A stretch of 62,412 bases of DNA. It comes from Nostoc sp. WHI. Its GTDB lineage: Bacteria > Cyanobacteriota > Cyanobacteriia > Cyanobacteriales > Nostocaceae. The position numbers were made by a program, and so were the translations under genes. The notes under the pieces were generated by a model. That model was not told where the DNA came from, searched no databases, and saw only the letters and a program-made list of their open reading frames with translations. Shown one piece after another: positions 15,167-24,900 of this stretch; position 1 is the first letter of the stretch, and every line of letters begins with the position of its first letter. Location of the stretch: the NCBI RefSeq assembly GCF_015714725.1, contig NZ_WBKM01000340.1, positions 1 to 62,412 on the forward strand, read 5' to 3'.

Positions 15167-17077
15167 TTACAAAATCGTGCCGATTTCTTTTAGATAAACC
15201 CGTGTAAATGGTTCATCTTCACCCAAAGTATAATCTTCAATCAACCCTTTGCGGCGAATAGAAATGTCCTTGCCTTTTTTAATCACCACAGTAGAACCGT
15301 CGAAGACATCCCGCACCAGCATCATCTCAGTTTCGGTAGGATTATCCAAGACAACCATATTACTACTTTGGTAAAACATACCCTCTTCCTGTAGGATATC
15401 TTCCGCGTACTCTGCAATCAGCAAATCAAGTTTGGGATGACGCAGTAAAGTTTGAACATTATTGTTGTAATCTTTGCTTAATACTTTTTTCGAGCGATTG
15501 ATAAAAACTCCATCACGACAAACAGCGCCTATTGTCCAATTGGGATGTTGCAAAACGATATGGTCAATTGTCGCTTGCAGTTCTTCAACTGAGATTTTAT
15601 TAAAGGTAATAATTGGTATCCTGGCATCTGTACCCGACTCAAAAAAGGTTTCTAAGATATGGGAAGGTACATCAACGCTTTCACCAACAGAAGGTTTAAG
15701 ATGCATTAAAACGCCTGGTGCAGCATTGATTTCCAGAATGGCAAAGTTACTAGACTTCCAAGAGTCTGCGAGACTTTTAGTCATGACATCAATACCGAGG
15801 CAAGTCAGTTGGAAATGTTGGGCAATATCTTGTGCCAAAATAATATTGTCATCATGAACTGTGCGGGTTGCATCAATGCTTATACCTCCGGCGGAAAGAT
15901 TGGCTACTTTACGCAGGTAAACGGTGCGTCCCTTCTCAATTACACTGTCTAACGATAAGCGCTGTTCCTGTAGGTAGAGTTCCATCGCATCATCGATCTG
16001 AATTTTACTCATTGGCGAGGTTGGCGTGTCTAACCGTGCAGGTTTCCGGTTCTCTTGGCGAATTAACTCTGCAAGCGTTAAATACCCATCACCAATAACC
16101 GATGCGGGACGGCGTTCTGTGGCGGCGACGAATCTGCCATTGACACACAACAAGCGAAAGTCTGATCCTGAGATGCTTTTCTCAACAATTATCCGATTTA
16201 GCTGATCTTCGGGAATCGCTGCCAATGCCCTATTAAAAGCAGATTCCAGTTCTTTTGAATCTTGGATGTCAGCCGTGACACCAATTCCTTTGTGACCTAC
16301 TACTGGCTTAACTGCCACTGGGTAGCCAATTTTTCTGGCTGCCGCTAAGGCTTCCTTTTCGGAAAAGACAATATCACCTTCGGGTACTGGAAAACCCAAG
16401 GTTTTCAAAAATGCTTTGCAGTCATCTTTGCGGGTAGTAAACTCTGAATCTAGATGGCTATCACTGTTAAATGTTGTCGCTACCCCCCGGACATGTTTTT
16501 TTCCCAAGCCATATTGCATCAATCCTTCTTCCCACAAATAAAAGACGGGAATACCTTTTTCATGAGCTGTTCGCAATAGGGCGTAAACTGTTGGGCCACC
16601 GTAGACAGAGGCGCGAAATTTATTTTGTAACCTCTCTAGTTGATCCTCAAACAGGAAACCCTCGGACTGGGTAATGGCTTCAAACCAATCCCAAACCAAG
16701 TAAACTACCTCTCTAGTTGTGCGTTCATGTAGCGATTGGACGCTAATCCGCGCAAAATTTGGATATGGCTTGACACTCCAGTGGTTGAGGTGCAAATCCA
16801 TGTCCAGCTTGCCGAGTTCTGACACAACTTGGGCAAATAGATGAGCGTGAGATTCGTAGCTTTGGTTGCCCAGTTTTGGATAGCGATCGCCAATACTTGC
16901 AATATAATCTTCTATGGGTAAAGGCTTTTTAGAGTCAACTAGAGCCAAGTCAAATACTAGCGCCCCTCTATCTAAATAGGGGTTGGGCCCAATGTAATGT
17001 TTGAAGTTGAATATATCGAATACATCTGTTCTTCTAGCATTAATCCGGGCTAAATCATTGCTTTTTTGTAGAACCAT
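15167..17077 (-). CDS. cphA2: cyanophycin synthetase, short CphA2-type
   Basis: 636 residues, against about 870-900 for CphA1. The N-terminal domain (about 1-160) and the ATP-grasp domain (about 215-480, with KPVVGHKGIGVT and the metal-binding ILEINAAPG) are intact. The C-terminal Mur-ligase part is cut down to about 150 residues and lacks the GTNGKTT P-loop. This matches CphA2 of nitrogen-fixing cyanobacteria, which is known to join beta-aspartyl-arginine dipeptides to cyanophycin using a single ATP site. A role in recycling dipeptides made by cyanophycinase fits the nearby cphB. The substrate is assumed from the family. Confidence 0.88.
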   Translation of the reverse strand: MVLQKSNDLARINARRTDVFDIFNFKHYIGPNPYLDRGALVFDLALVDSKKPLPIEDYIASIGDRYPKLGNQSYESHAHLFAQVVSELGKLDMDLHLNHWSVKPYPNFARISVQSLHERTTREVVYLVWDWFEAITQSEGFLFEDQLERLQNKFRASVYGGPTVYALLRTAHEKGIPVFYLWEEGLMQYGLGKKHVRGVATTFNSDSHLDSEFTTRKDDCKAFLKTLGFPVPEGDIVFSEKEALAAARKIGYPVAVKPVVGHKGIGVTADIQDSKELESAFNRALAAIPEDQLNRIIVEKSISGSDFRLLCVNGRFVAATERRPASVIGDGYLTLAELIRQENRKPARLDTPTSPMSKIQIDDAMELYLQEQRLSLDSVIEKGRTVYLRKVANLSAGGISIDATRTVHDDNIILAQDIAQHFQLTCLGIDVMTKSLADSWKSSNFAILEINAAPGVLMHLKPSVGESVDVPSHILETFFESGTDARIPIITFNKISVEELQATIDHIVLQHPNWTIGAVCRDGVFINRSKKVLSKDYNNNVQTLLRHPKLDLLIAEYAEDILQEEGMFYQSSNMVVLDNPTETEMMLVRDVFDGSTVVIKKGKDISIRRKGLIEDYTLGEDEPFTRVYLKEIGTIL

Positions 17078-17393
17078 TGATTACGAACCTTTGGCTAAAT
17101 ACCCTGAAATTTAAATGCTGAGTTATGGTTACTCAGACTTCTCGATTGTAAATTAATTGACATTAATTGTGGAGACTGATGGCTTTGCCATTGATCTAAT
17201 CAAAACTCAGACTAACTCTCTCAGTAAGCATCTTCAACTATCTCCAGGCATAATTAAACACCCATTCGTCAGCAACGAATAAATAACAGTAAATTCATCC
17301 TCATGACTAATAAAAGATATAACCTTTGAAAGGTACAATCCTCTCCTAATAATTTGTATAAATAAATATGCGGTATTGAAAAGACAGCAAAGC
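17078..17393. other. cphA2 / small-ORF divergent promoter region
   Basis: 316 bases between divergent genes with no gene of its own. It should contain both promoters. I see no clear NtcA or HetR site. Confidence 0.4.
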
Positions 17394-17597
17394 ATGAATA
17401 GCACACAAGCTGATCTAAGAGAAGAAATTCGAGAACTTGCTGAGGAAGCTTTTCGCGAAAAGCTGATCTCTGGGCATGGTGATGGGCCAGACATAAATGA
17501 GTATCAAATTGTCTATCAAGGCAAACCCAGACATCTGCCACTAGAACAAGCACGTTTTTTCTTAACTAACTTGCTTTACAGAAGTCGGATTCATTAA
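17394..17597 (+). CDS. small conserved hypothetical protein
   Basis: 67 residues, charged and helical at the start (DLREEIRELAEEAFREKLISGHGDGP), then YQIVYQGKPRHLPLEQARFFLTNLLY. It looks like a real small soluble protein: the codon use and compact composition resemble neighbouring genes, and a hairpin follows. The function is unknown. Six codons of open frame lie upstream, starting at TTG 17376. ATG 17394 is preferred. Confidence 0.6.
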   Translation: MNSTQADLREEIRELAEEAFREKLISGHGDGPDINEYQIVYQGKPRHLPLEQARFFLTNLLYRSRIH

Positions 17598-17703
17598 GGC
17601 TTCCCATCAGACATCTAATTTTACTTAGTTAGGTTAATACCAATCAATTACTTACAATTGTCCGATAAATTTCCAATCGGCAGTTAGCAATCTGGTCAAC
17701 AAT

Positions 17704-17726
17704 GCCTCTAGAAAATCTTTCTAGAG
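17704..17726 (+). terminator. hairpin after small ORF
   Basis: CCTCTAGA (17704-17711) pairs with TCTAGAGG (17719-17726) around a 7-base loop. There is no strong T-run. Confidence 0.4.
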
Positions 17727-18056
17727 GTAGTTGACGTAGTGGATTTTATCAAACAGAAGTCAGGAGTCAGGAGTCAGAATGAATTCTGTACGACTGGCAG
17801 ATGAATAATCGGGTTTAAGACCCCCACCAAGTTGATGAAAGTTAATTTTGAGGATAGTTATTTTTTAGGTAATTTTTCCGAAAAATCTCTTGGTTTGATG
17901 CAATGTCTAACAACAAGCCGCTTCTCTAGGAGACGCTCCGCGAATGCGTCTACGCAAATTTTAATCCTACCTTGCATCAGGTAATCTACCAAAAGGATGT
18001 TTTGATAGTTTTGATTGTCATGGTTTAGTGAAATTTATTAACTCAAATTAAGAGGC
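17727..18056. other. intergenic region before cphB
   Basis: About 330 bases: a short AGTCAGGAGTCAGA repeat, a GGAGACGCTCCGCGAATGCGTCTACGC palindromic repeat near 17929-17955, and the probable cphB promoter. No gene. Confidence 0.5.
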
Positions 18057-18914
18057 ATGATCGTGGAAAGTAATATCAAACGGCAGTTGGTAATTATTGG
18101 GGGAGCCGAAGACAAAGATGGAGATTCCATCATTCTGCGGGACTTTGTGCGACGCGCTGGGGGTACGAAGGCGTACATTGTAATTATGACGGCGGCGACA
18201 GAATTACCAAAAGAAGTGGGAGAAAATTATATTAGAGTATTTGAGCGGCTGGGAGCTGAGAATGCTCGGATTCTTGATATAGAAACCCGCGAAGATGCAG
18301 CTTCATCTACCGCATTGGAAGCAATTAATAAAGCAACTGGGGTATTTTTTACTGGGGGAGACCAAGCTCGGATTACCAGCATCCTCAAGGACACCGAAAT
18401 TGATTTGGCGATTCATAAACGATTTTCTGAAGGTGTAGTAATCGCAGGTACAAGCGCGGGTGCGGCGGTGATGCCAGACATCATGATTGTGGAAGGCGAC
18501 TCAGAAACAAATCCGAGGATTGAAACTGTTGAAATGGGTCCCGGTCTAGGCTTTCTACCAGGGGTCGTAATTGACCAGCATTTTTCCCAGCGCGGACGCT
18601 TGGGACGCTTAATTTCAGCTTTGATACTACAGCCTGCTGTTTTGGGATTCGGTATTGACGAGAATACCGCTATGGTAGTGATAGATAACCAAATTGAAAT
18701 TATAGGTCAAGGCGCTGTCACAATTGTTGATGAATCAGAGTCTACGTATAACAATATGGGCGAAATTTTGAAGGATGAGCCTTTGGCAATTTGCGGAGCA
18801 AAACTTCATATTTTGCCACATGGGTTTAAATTTGACCTAAAAACTCGTCAGCCTATCCTAAATAATCGCTCTGTGGCAAATGCTTCTGTACCTGTTGGTT
18901 CAACTAACGCTTAA
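18057..18914 (+). CDS. cphB: cyanophycinase
   Basis: 285 residues of peptidase family S51. The nucleophile elbow GTSAGAA puts the catalytic Ser at 133. FTGGDQ (98-103) and the downstream DQHFSQRGRLGRL, with the supporting His and Gln/Arg residues, are conserved. The enzyme is an exopeptidase that cuts cyanophycin into beta-Asp-Arg dipeptides. In many cyanobacteria cphB is followed directly by cphA1. Here the next gene is unrelated, while cphA2 is divergent about 1 kb upstream. The C-terminal extension (NRSVANASVPVGSTNA) is typical of cyanobacterial CphB. Confidence 0.95.
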   Translation: MIVESNIKRQLVIIGGAEDKDGDSIILRDFVRRAGGTKAYIVIMTAATELPKEVGENYIRVFERLGAENARILDIETREDAASSTALEAINKATGVFFTGGDQARITSILKDTEIDLAIHKRFSEGVVIAGTSAGAAVMPDIMIVEGDSETNPRIETVEMGPGLGFLPGVVIDQHFSQRGRLGRLISALILQPAVLGFGIDENTAMVVIDNQIEIIGQGAVTIVDESESTYNNMGEILKDEPLAICGAKLHILPHGFKFDLKTRQPILNNRSVANASVPVGSTNA

Positions 18915-18993
18915 CTTTTAGCAGCTGCATTTAAATTGATTGAGTCTGTCAAGACTTTTAGATTATTGACATTTATCAAGAAGAATTCAGGAG

Positions 18994-19018
18994 CGGAGCC
19001 GGAGACGCTCCGGCTCCG
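18994..19018. terminator. strong hairpin after cphB
   Basis: CGGAGCCGGAG (18994-19004) pairs perfectly with CTCCGGCTCCG (19008-19018) over a three-base loop, 79 bases after the cphB stop. No T-run follows, so it may be a REP-like element rather than a terminator. The remaining bases to 19396 show no gene. Confidence 0.5.
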
Positions 19019-19396
19019 TTCAGAATCTACAGTATGACTAGTGGATTGCCAGAGCAATCTGTACCCAGTAAAGCTGTATTTAAATGTTGTGCATTCTCAG
19101 CGAAACCCGCCTCGTTTTGCGATCGCTTGCTTTGATGATACACCGAAAAGGCCTAAACTCTTCCAATCCCTTTTAACCCTGTTTTCACACCTGGTAGTGT
19201 AGTATTTACGTAGAATCTTTGATAAAAACTCATATAAATTGTATATTCTAAAGTAACTTAGCAAATCATTATTTAATTATTGCGAAAGTGAGGTTAACGT
19301 ACCTCAGTCAGTGGGACTAAAGCAAAAGCTCCCAGTGCATGGGCTACGGCATAGCTTCTTTGACAGACGAGATCTTCTTGAGATGCCCGAAAGCTA

Positions 19397-20191
19397 ATGA
19401 CTGAAGCGATCCAAATCGGTAATCGTACAATCACAGCTAGTGAACTGATTTCTTTACTGGCAAGCTACCAAATGCTGCCACAATTGCAGCGAGAATTGAT
19501 TATTGATGAGGCAATTGGACAAAGCCCAGACTCCGCAAACAAAACAATAGAGTGTACACCTGAGGAAGTAGCCCAAGCTAAACAGCAGTTTTACACTGAA
19601 AAACAGTTCAAAAATGAAGAAGACATCCAAGCTTGGATGGCACGTCAAGGGCTAACTCCCGAACAACTAGAATTTATTACCACTCGTAAGCTGAAAATTG
19701 AAAAATTCAAGCAAGCCACTTGGGGTAATAAACTGGAATCCTACTTTTTTCAGTCCAAGGCAAAACTGGACAAAGTAATTTATTGCCTACTGCGAACCCA
19801 AGATGTAGGAATTGCCCAAGAACTTTATTTCCGAATTCAGGCAAAAGAAAACTCTTTTGCTGACTTGGCGCGGGAATACTCACTTGGGCCAGAAGCCCAA
19901 ACTGGCGGTTTAGTAGGCCCGATTGAACTAAATGCACTACATCCAATAATGGTGCAAATGCTCTCTAGCAGTCAACCAGGTCGGGTATTGCCCCCTACCC
20001 GCATTGCTGAGTGGTTCGTGATTTTGCGGCTGGAAAAACTTATCCCCGCACAATTAGATGAATTCATGAAAGTGCGTTTGCTGAATGAACTCTTTGAAAC
20101 CTGGCTACAAGAACAGCAAAAGCAAATCATGTCTGCACCACAAGGGGAGGGAGGCACGGAAGGACAGGGAGAGGGTGAACCGTCAACCTAA
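19397..20191 (+). CDS. parvulin-type peptidylprolyl isomerase
   Basis: 264 residues. An N-terminal SurA-like helical part (about 1-115; EEVAQAKQQFYTEKQF..., QGLTPEQLEFITTRKLKIEKF) is followed by a PpiC/rotamase domain (about 120-215; FADLAREYSLGPEAQTGGLVGPIELNALHP). There is no signal peptide, unlike SurA, so it is probably cytoplasmic. In filamentous cyanobacteria such proteins are often linked to type I (HlyD) secretion operons, but none is adjacent here. The tail is low-complexity Gly/Glu and runs into a DUF29 remnant, which suggests the last residues are of recent origin. Confidence 0.85.
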   Translation: MTEAIQIGNRTITASELISLLASYQMLPQLQRELIIDEAIGQSPDSANKTIECTPEEVAQAKQQFYTEKQFKNEEDIQAWMARQGLTPEQLEFITTRKLKIEKFKQATWGNKLESYFFQSKAKLDKVIYCLLRTQDVGIAQELYFRIQAKENSFADLAREYSLGPEAQTGGLVGPIELNALHPIMVQMLSSSQPGRVLPPTRIAEWFVILRLEKLIPAQLDEFMKVRLLNELFETWLQEQQKQIMSAPQGEGGTEGQGEGEPST

Positions 20192-20522
20192 ACGTCAAGA
20201 ACTGCGAAACCATCTGAGTGTCTTGATTGGACATTTACTAAAATGGGAGTACTAGTCAGGGCGTCGTAGCCGTAGCTGGTTAGCAACACTTCGTATTCAA
20301 CGCTTAGATATTGCTGAACTGCTTGAAGACAATCCTAGCTTAAAGCCCTACGTTGAAGAAGCACTTTCCAAAGCTTACCTTAAAAGTGTCGAATTAGCTG
20401 TTAGAGAAACAGATTTGCCCAAGCGCAATTTTCCGGTAGAGTGTCCCTACAGTTTGCTAGAAATTGTGGACTATGACTTCTACCCTGGTGAACCAAGCAA
20501 GTTAGTAGATGAATCAGAATAG
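20175..20522 (+). pseudogene. DUF29 family gene remnant (nonsense mutation, no 5' end)
   Basis: Reading the frame that contains AAA at 20190 gives KRQELRNHLSVLIGHLLKWEY-stop, then SGRRSRSWLATLRIQRLDIAELLEDNPSLKPYV and PVECPYSLLEIVDYDFYPG. This is the C-terminal two-thirds of a typical cyanobacterial DUF29 protein. A single TAG at 20253-20255 interrupts it; one base change from CAG (Gln, usual at this point) explains it. The N-terminal part is missing because the parvulin gene overlaps that position. It was previously a gene of unknown function. Confidence 0.8.
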
Positions 20523-20615
20523 TAATTTGATGCTGATTCTGATCAATGTTGATAGTTATTTTAGAGGATGTTTGAAAAGTCCTCTTATCGGTATCAAAAG
20601 TTTTAGATCCCTCTA

Positions 20616-20699
20616 AATCTCCCGATAAATTGGGAGACTTTAATTCCGGTTTCCCCCTTTTTAAGCTAGCCTTTTTTAAGGGGGGTTGGGGGGATCTCC
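20616..20699. repeat. CCCCCTTTTTAAG...GGGGGGATC repeat
   Basis: Same family as 13923-14043, ending with AAGGGGGGTTGGGGGGATC. The rest of 20523-20852 holds no gene. Confidence 0.6.
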
Positions 20700-20852
20700 G
20701 AACACTAAATATCACTAACCGAAGCGTATTGGGAGCAGGGGAGAACTTTCTGTAAGTCTTTCCTCAATGCCCCATGCCCTAAACATAAAGACTGTGCGAT
20801 CGCATTTACCAATGGGAATCATAACAAACAGATTCACCACAGTAAATAACCA

Positions 20853-21329
20853 ATGGCTTACCAAAACATTACAGGCTCCCTTTCCCCAGCAGATATCCAA
20901 GAAATTAAAGCAGCCTTTGCGACTATCCAAGCAAAGATGCCTTTTCTCGTGACTCTCAGTGTGGAAGAACGACGTAAGTTATTTAAGATGGGCGATAAAA
21001 GCCTAGCCTTTGTCAACACTAGCCTGACTGCTGCCCAATCTAACCGAGAAATTCTTCCAGCCAGTTTTGATGTAGACGAATTTGTGCGGGATTATCAACT
21101 AGCCGCCACGCTCACCGAACTTTTGATTGGACTGCAACAACTGACAGAACAAGTAGATGATACTCTAATGGCAGTCGGTAGTGAAGCAATGGGTAGCAGT
21201 TTGACAGTTTACGACTATGTAAAGACAGCTGCTAAGAAAACTCCAGGGTTAAAAACTCTTGCTGAACAATTAGGCGATCGTTTTAAAGCTATTAAAAGTA
21301 AACCTGCTAAAACTGCTTCTGATTCATAG
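20853..21329 (+). CDS. conserved hypothetical protein
   Basis: 158 residues, mostly helical and soluble, with no membrane segment or enzyme motif. The N-terminus SLSPADIQEIKAAFATIQAKMPFLVTLSVEERRKLFKMGDKSLAFV and the following FDVDEFVRDYQLAATLTELL read like a compact helical bundle. I recognise it only as a type common in cyanobacteria; no function is assigned. It is followed 31 bases later by the frame that runs into the 21-bp repeat array. Confidence 0.75.
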   Translation: MAYQNITGSLSPADIQEIKAAFATIQAKMPFLVTLSVEERRKLFKMGDKSLAFVNTSLTAAQSNREILPASFDVDEFVRDYQLAATLTELLIGLQQLTEQVDDTLMAVGSEAMGSSLTVYDYVKTAAKKTPGLKTLAEQLGDRFKAIKSKPAKTASDS

Positions 21330-21431
21330 GCTGTTAACTTTGCCAGAGATAAGAAAAGAGTGAAAGGGGAAAAGTTACAGGTAGATTTAATTCCTTTTCT
21401 TTTCCCCTTTCTATTTTATAAACTGGTGAAT

Positions 21432-21702
21432 GAGTCTTTGATACTCGCAGGAGAGTCTTTTATACTCGTGCGAGAGTCTTTGATACTCGTGCGAGAGTCT
21501 TTGATACTCGTGAGCGAGTCTTTTATACTCGTGCGAGAGTCTTTGATACTCGTGCGAGAGTCTTTGATACTCGTGAGCGAGTCTTTGATACTCGTGAGCG
21601 AGTCTTTGATACTCGTGAGCGAGTCTTTGATACTCGTGAGCGAGTCTTTGATACTTGTCGGAGAGTCTTTGATACTCGTCGGCGAGTCTTTGATACTTAT
21701 TA
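21432..21702. repeat. 21-bp tandem repeat (minisatellite), 13 units
   Basis: Units such as AGTCTTTGATACTCGTGAGCG and AGTCTTTGATACTCGTGCGAG, with a last degenerate unit. It shares the core TTTGATACTCG with the array at 10306-10561. Each unit can fold ACTCG-N4-CGAGT or ACTC-N6-GAGT. The open frame across it (21360-21707) is a product of the 21-base period and is not called. Confidence 0.9.
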
Positions 21703-21718
21703 AATAGCCTAAGAAAAC

Positions 21719-21798
21719 CTCACCCTGGTTCTGCTACGCAAAACCTGTCCCTCTCCTTAGTAAGGAGAGGGATGTCCGTTAGGACAGGGTGAGGTTTT
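21719..21798. repeat. CCTCACCCTG...CAGGGTGAGG inverted repeat
   Basis: CCTCACCCTG near 21719 pairs with CAGGGTGAGG near 21786-21795, with an inner CCTCTCCTTAGTAAGGAGAGG hairpin. A common intergenic element of this group. Confidence 0.6.
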
Positions 21799-21984
21799 CA
21801 GGGACTTTTGGGTAATTGTATAACTTGTGTGTACACCGTAACTTATTGACAGAGGCTTTGAAACTCCTATTGCTTTGTAGGGAAAGAGTTAAATTTCGCA
21901 GGACTTGTACTTACCCTTTAGAACTCCGGGCAGACTGGGTACTATACCGTTAATCGCGTGTAATCTGCCACCTTGCCCCCAATT

Positions 21985-24900
21985 ATGCTCACCATACCCC
22001 GCCACACCAGCAAGCTTTCCCTCTTTTTCATTTTCTGTTTCACCCTACTCCTGACTTTCCTCCTCTCCCTATCTTGGGTAAACGCCAAAGAAACCCCCAA
22101 ACCCAACCCCCAAGATTGGCAGATTAATGGTATATTAGCAGCCCTTGATGATGGACACGACCAAGTGAAGGGAGGTGCTTTGTACCAATTAGTTCAATAT
22201 GATCTAAAAGATTTAAAATCCCTGGGCAAGAAACCGGAGGATGTTGCTCAAAAAGCTGCCAAAATCCTCAAGGATAAAAGCGTTGAATCCGATGTTCGTT
22301 CCCGTGCAGCAGTAGCATTGGGAAATCTGGGGGAGGCAGCCAAACCCTACGTCAAAGATATCGCTGACTTCCTCAAGGATAAAACCGTTGACTCAAATCT
22401 TCGTTCCCGTGCAGCAGAGGCATTGGGAAATCTGGGGGAGCCAGCCAAACCCTACGTCAAAGATATCGCTGACTTCCTCAGGGATAAAACCGTTGAATCC
22501 GATGTTCGTGTAAGTGCAGCAGTGGCATTGGGAAATCTGGGGGAGGCAGCTAAACCCTACGTCAAAGATATCGCCGACTTCCTCAGGGATAAAACCGTTG
22601 ACTCAAATCTTCGTTGCCGTGCAGCAGAGGCATTGGGAAATCTGGGGGAGGCAGCCAAACCCTACGTCCAAGATATCGCTGACTTCCTCCAGTATAAAAC
22701 CTTTGACTCAAATCTTCGTTCCTGTGCAGCAGAGGCATTGGGAAATCTGGGGGAGCCAGCTAAACGCTACGTCAAAAGTATCGCTGACTTCCTCAAGAAT
22801 AAAACCGTTGACTCAAATGTTCGTGGAAGTGTAGCAGTGGCATTGGGAAATCTGGGGGAGGTAGCCAAACCCTACGTCAAAGATATCGCTGACTTCCTCA
22901 AGGATAAAACCGTTGACTCAAATGTTCGTGGAAGTGTAGCAGTGGCATTGGGAAATCTGGGGGAGGCAGCCAAACCCTACGTCAAAGATATCGCTGACTT
23001 CCTCAAGGATAAAACCGTTGACTCAACTGTTCGTGGAAATGTAGCAGTTGTTCGTGGAAATGTAGCAGTGGCATTGGGAAATCTGGGGGAGGCAGCCAAA
23101 CCCTACGTCAAAGATATCCTCGACCTCCTCAATGATAAAACTGTTGACCCCAATGTTCGTTCCGTTGTAGCACAGGCATTGGGAAAGATAGAACAACTGA
23201 ACCTAAATAATATTGTTGTAATTCTGGATAGCGTCTATTATGCAGGTCAATCAGAATTTGAAACGTGGCGATTTTTTACCTATTTTCTTAGTGGCGGCAC
23301 TGATGAAGTAAAAACCTTGCTCACATGGCTAGGCACACCAAAAGCAATTCCTGATAAGCTGACACACGCTGAAGGTGTAAAAACACTAGAAATCTTTCGC
23401 CAAACCTGGGAACCCAGCCAAGAACTAGATCAATTAAGAAAAGATTTAGCACAGCAAATTTCCGAAGTTGCTGCTAACAAAAACGTTCCTTGGAAATTAC
23501 AGGATATTGGTTTATTGCAAAGCCATTACAACAACCTCAAAAAAGTCAACTCCACCAATGCTAATGCAGTGCAGTCAGCAATAGATAATTTGGAGGGGTG
23601 GCGGTGGTTTGTCAATAGCAGAAACACCATCCTCATTCACATTGCCTTTTGGCTAGCCCTCATCTTTGCCTACCCCAAATTTCCCCAAGTCCAAGCCATC
23701 TTCTTCTGGAACCCTTGGGTAAGACGCATTTTAGGCGTGGGCTATGTCGGCTTTCTCCTCACCTGGGTTCCTTTCCTGCGCCACAAATTATTTGAACCAT
23801 TCAAGCCTTCCCTATTAGCCGATGCCGGGTTAGATAATTTTCACGATCAATCATACTTCCCAGAGTCTAAAGTCAAAGTTCCCGCCTCAGGAGACATCCA
23901 GCCAATTAGCGCAGCCTTACCCAGTATTCAAGGACAAATTATCTTAGAAGGAGATTCCGGCTTAGGCAAGTCGATGTTTCTCCGTCATCTCTTAAAAACC
24001 TCCCAGCGCATAGTCGTTTATCTCCCCGCCCAAAAATGTCATAAAGGCGTAATAGAAGCCATCCAAGACAAGCTACACGGACAGGCACAAGATGCCGGCT
24101 TCCTGAAAAACCTCATTTACAGTGGCGCCATAGATATCTGCATCGACGGACTCAACGAAGTCACCGCCGAAACACGGGCAAAAATCTGCCAGTTTGTCGA
24201 AAGCTATTTCCGGGGCAACATTATCATGACTACCCAGCCCCTAGAGTGGACACCCCCCTCAACAGCCAAAACATACTACTTGCAGCCCCTTGAGCAACAA
24301 CAAATTCAAGAGTTTTTGATGTCCCGTCAGCCGCGACTCCCCAAAGATGCCAAAATTCAAGGTGCTGATTACGCCCAAGCCAGCACCAGCTATTTAACAG
24401 AAGTCCTCAAAGAGCAGCAAGCCAAAGAAGAGTTAAATGCTGTCCGCCGAATTCTTTCTAATCCAATGGATCTAACAGTGGTAGCGCTGATGTTATCACA
24501 AGGTAAAGATCCAAACTTGTTTCGCCTGCAAGAACAGCAATACAACCTGATGGCAACAGAATACCTGCAAGAATGGAGTCAAGAATTTCCGCTCAAAAGA
24601 TTTTCCGCCGCCGTCTATCAAATGCGACTCGAAGACAAACAAGCCTTACCAGGGGATGAATTTCACCAAATTGTCATGTCTTTGGAAGACGAGAAATACA
24701 AGATGGTAGTCAGCCGTCAGTGGCAAGATGAAAAAAGCGCAGCGAAGAAAGAATGGTACTTCCGCCACGATAAAATCATGGATTTCTTCTTGGTGCAAAA
24801 CTTTCTGGGCGAAACTGATGCCGCCGAAGGACTATTAGTTGATAGAATGGGCGATCCGCGTTTTCGTGGCGTTTATTTCTTGCTAGCAACCTTACTTCCT

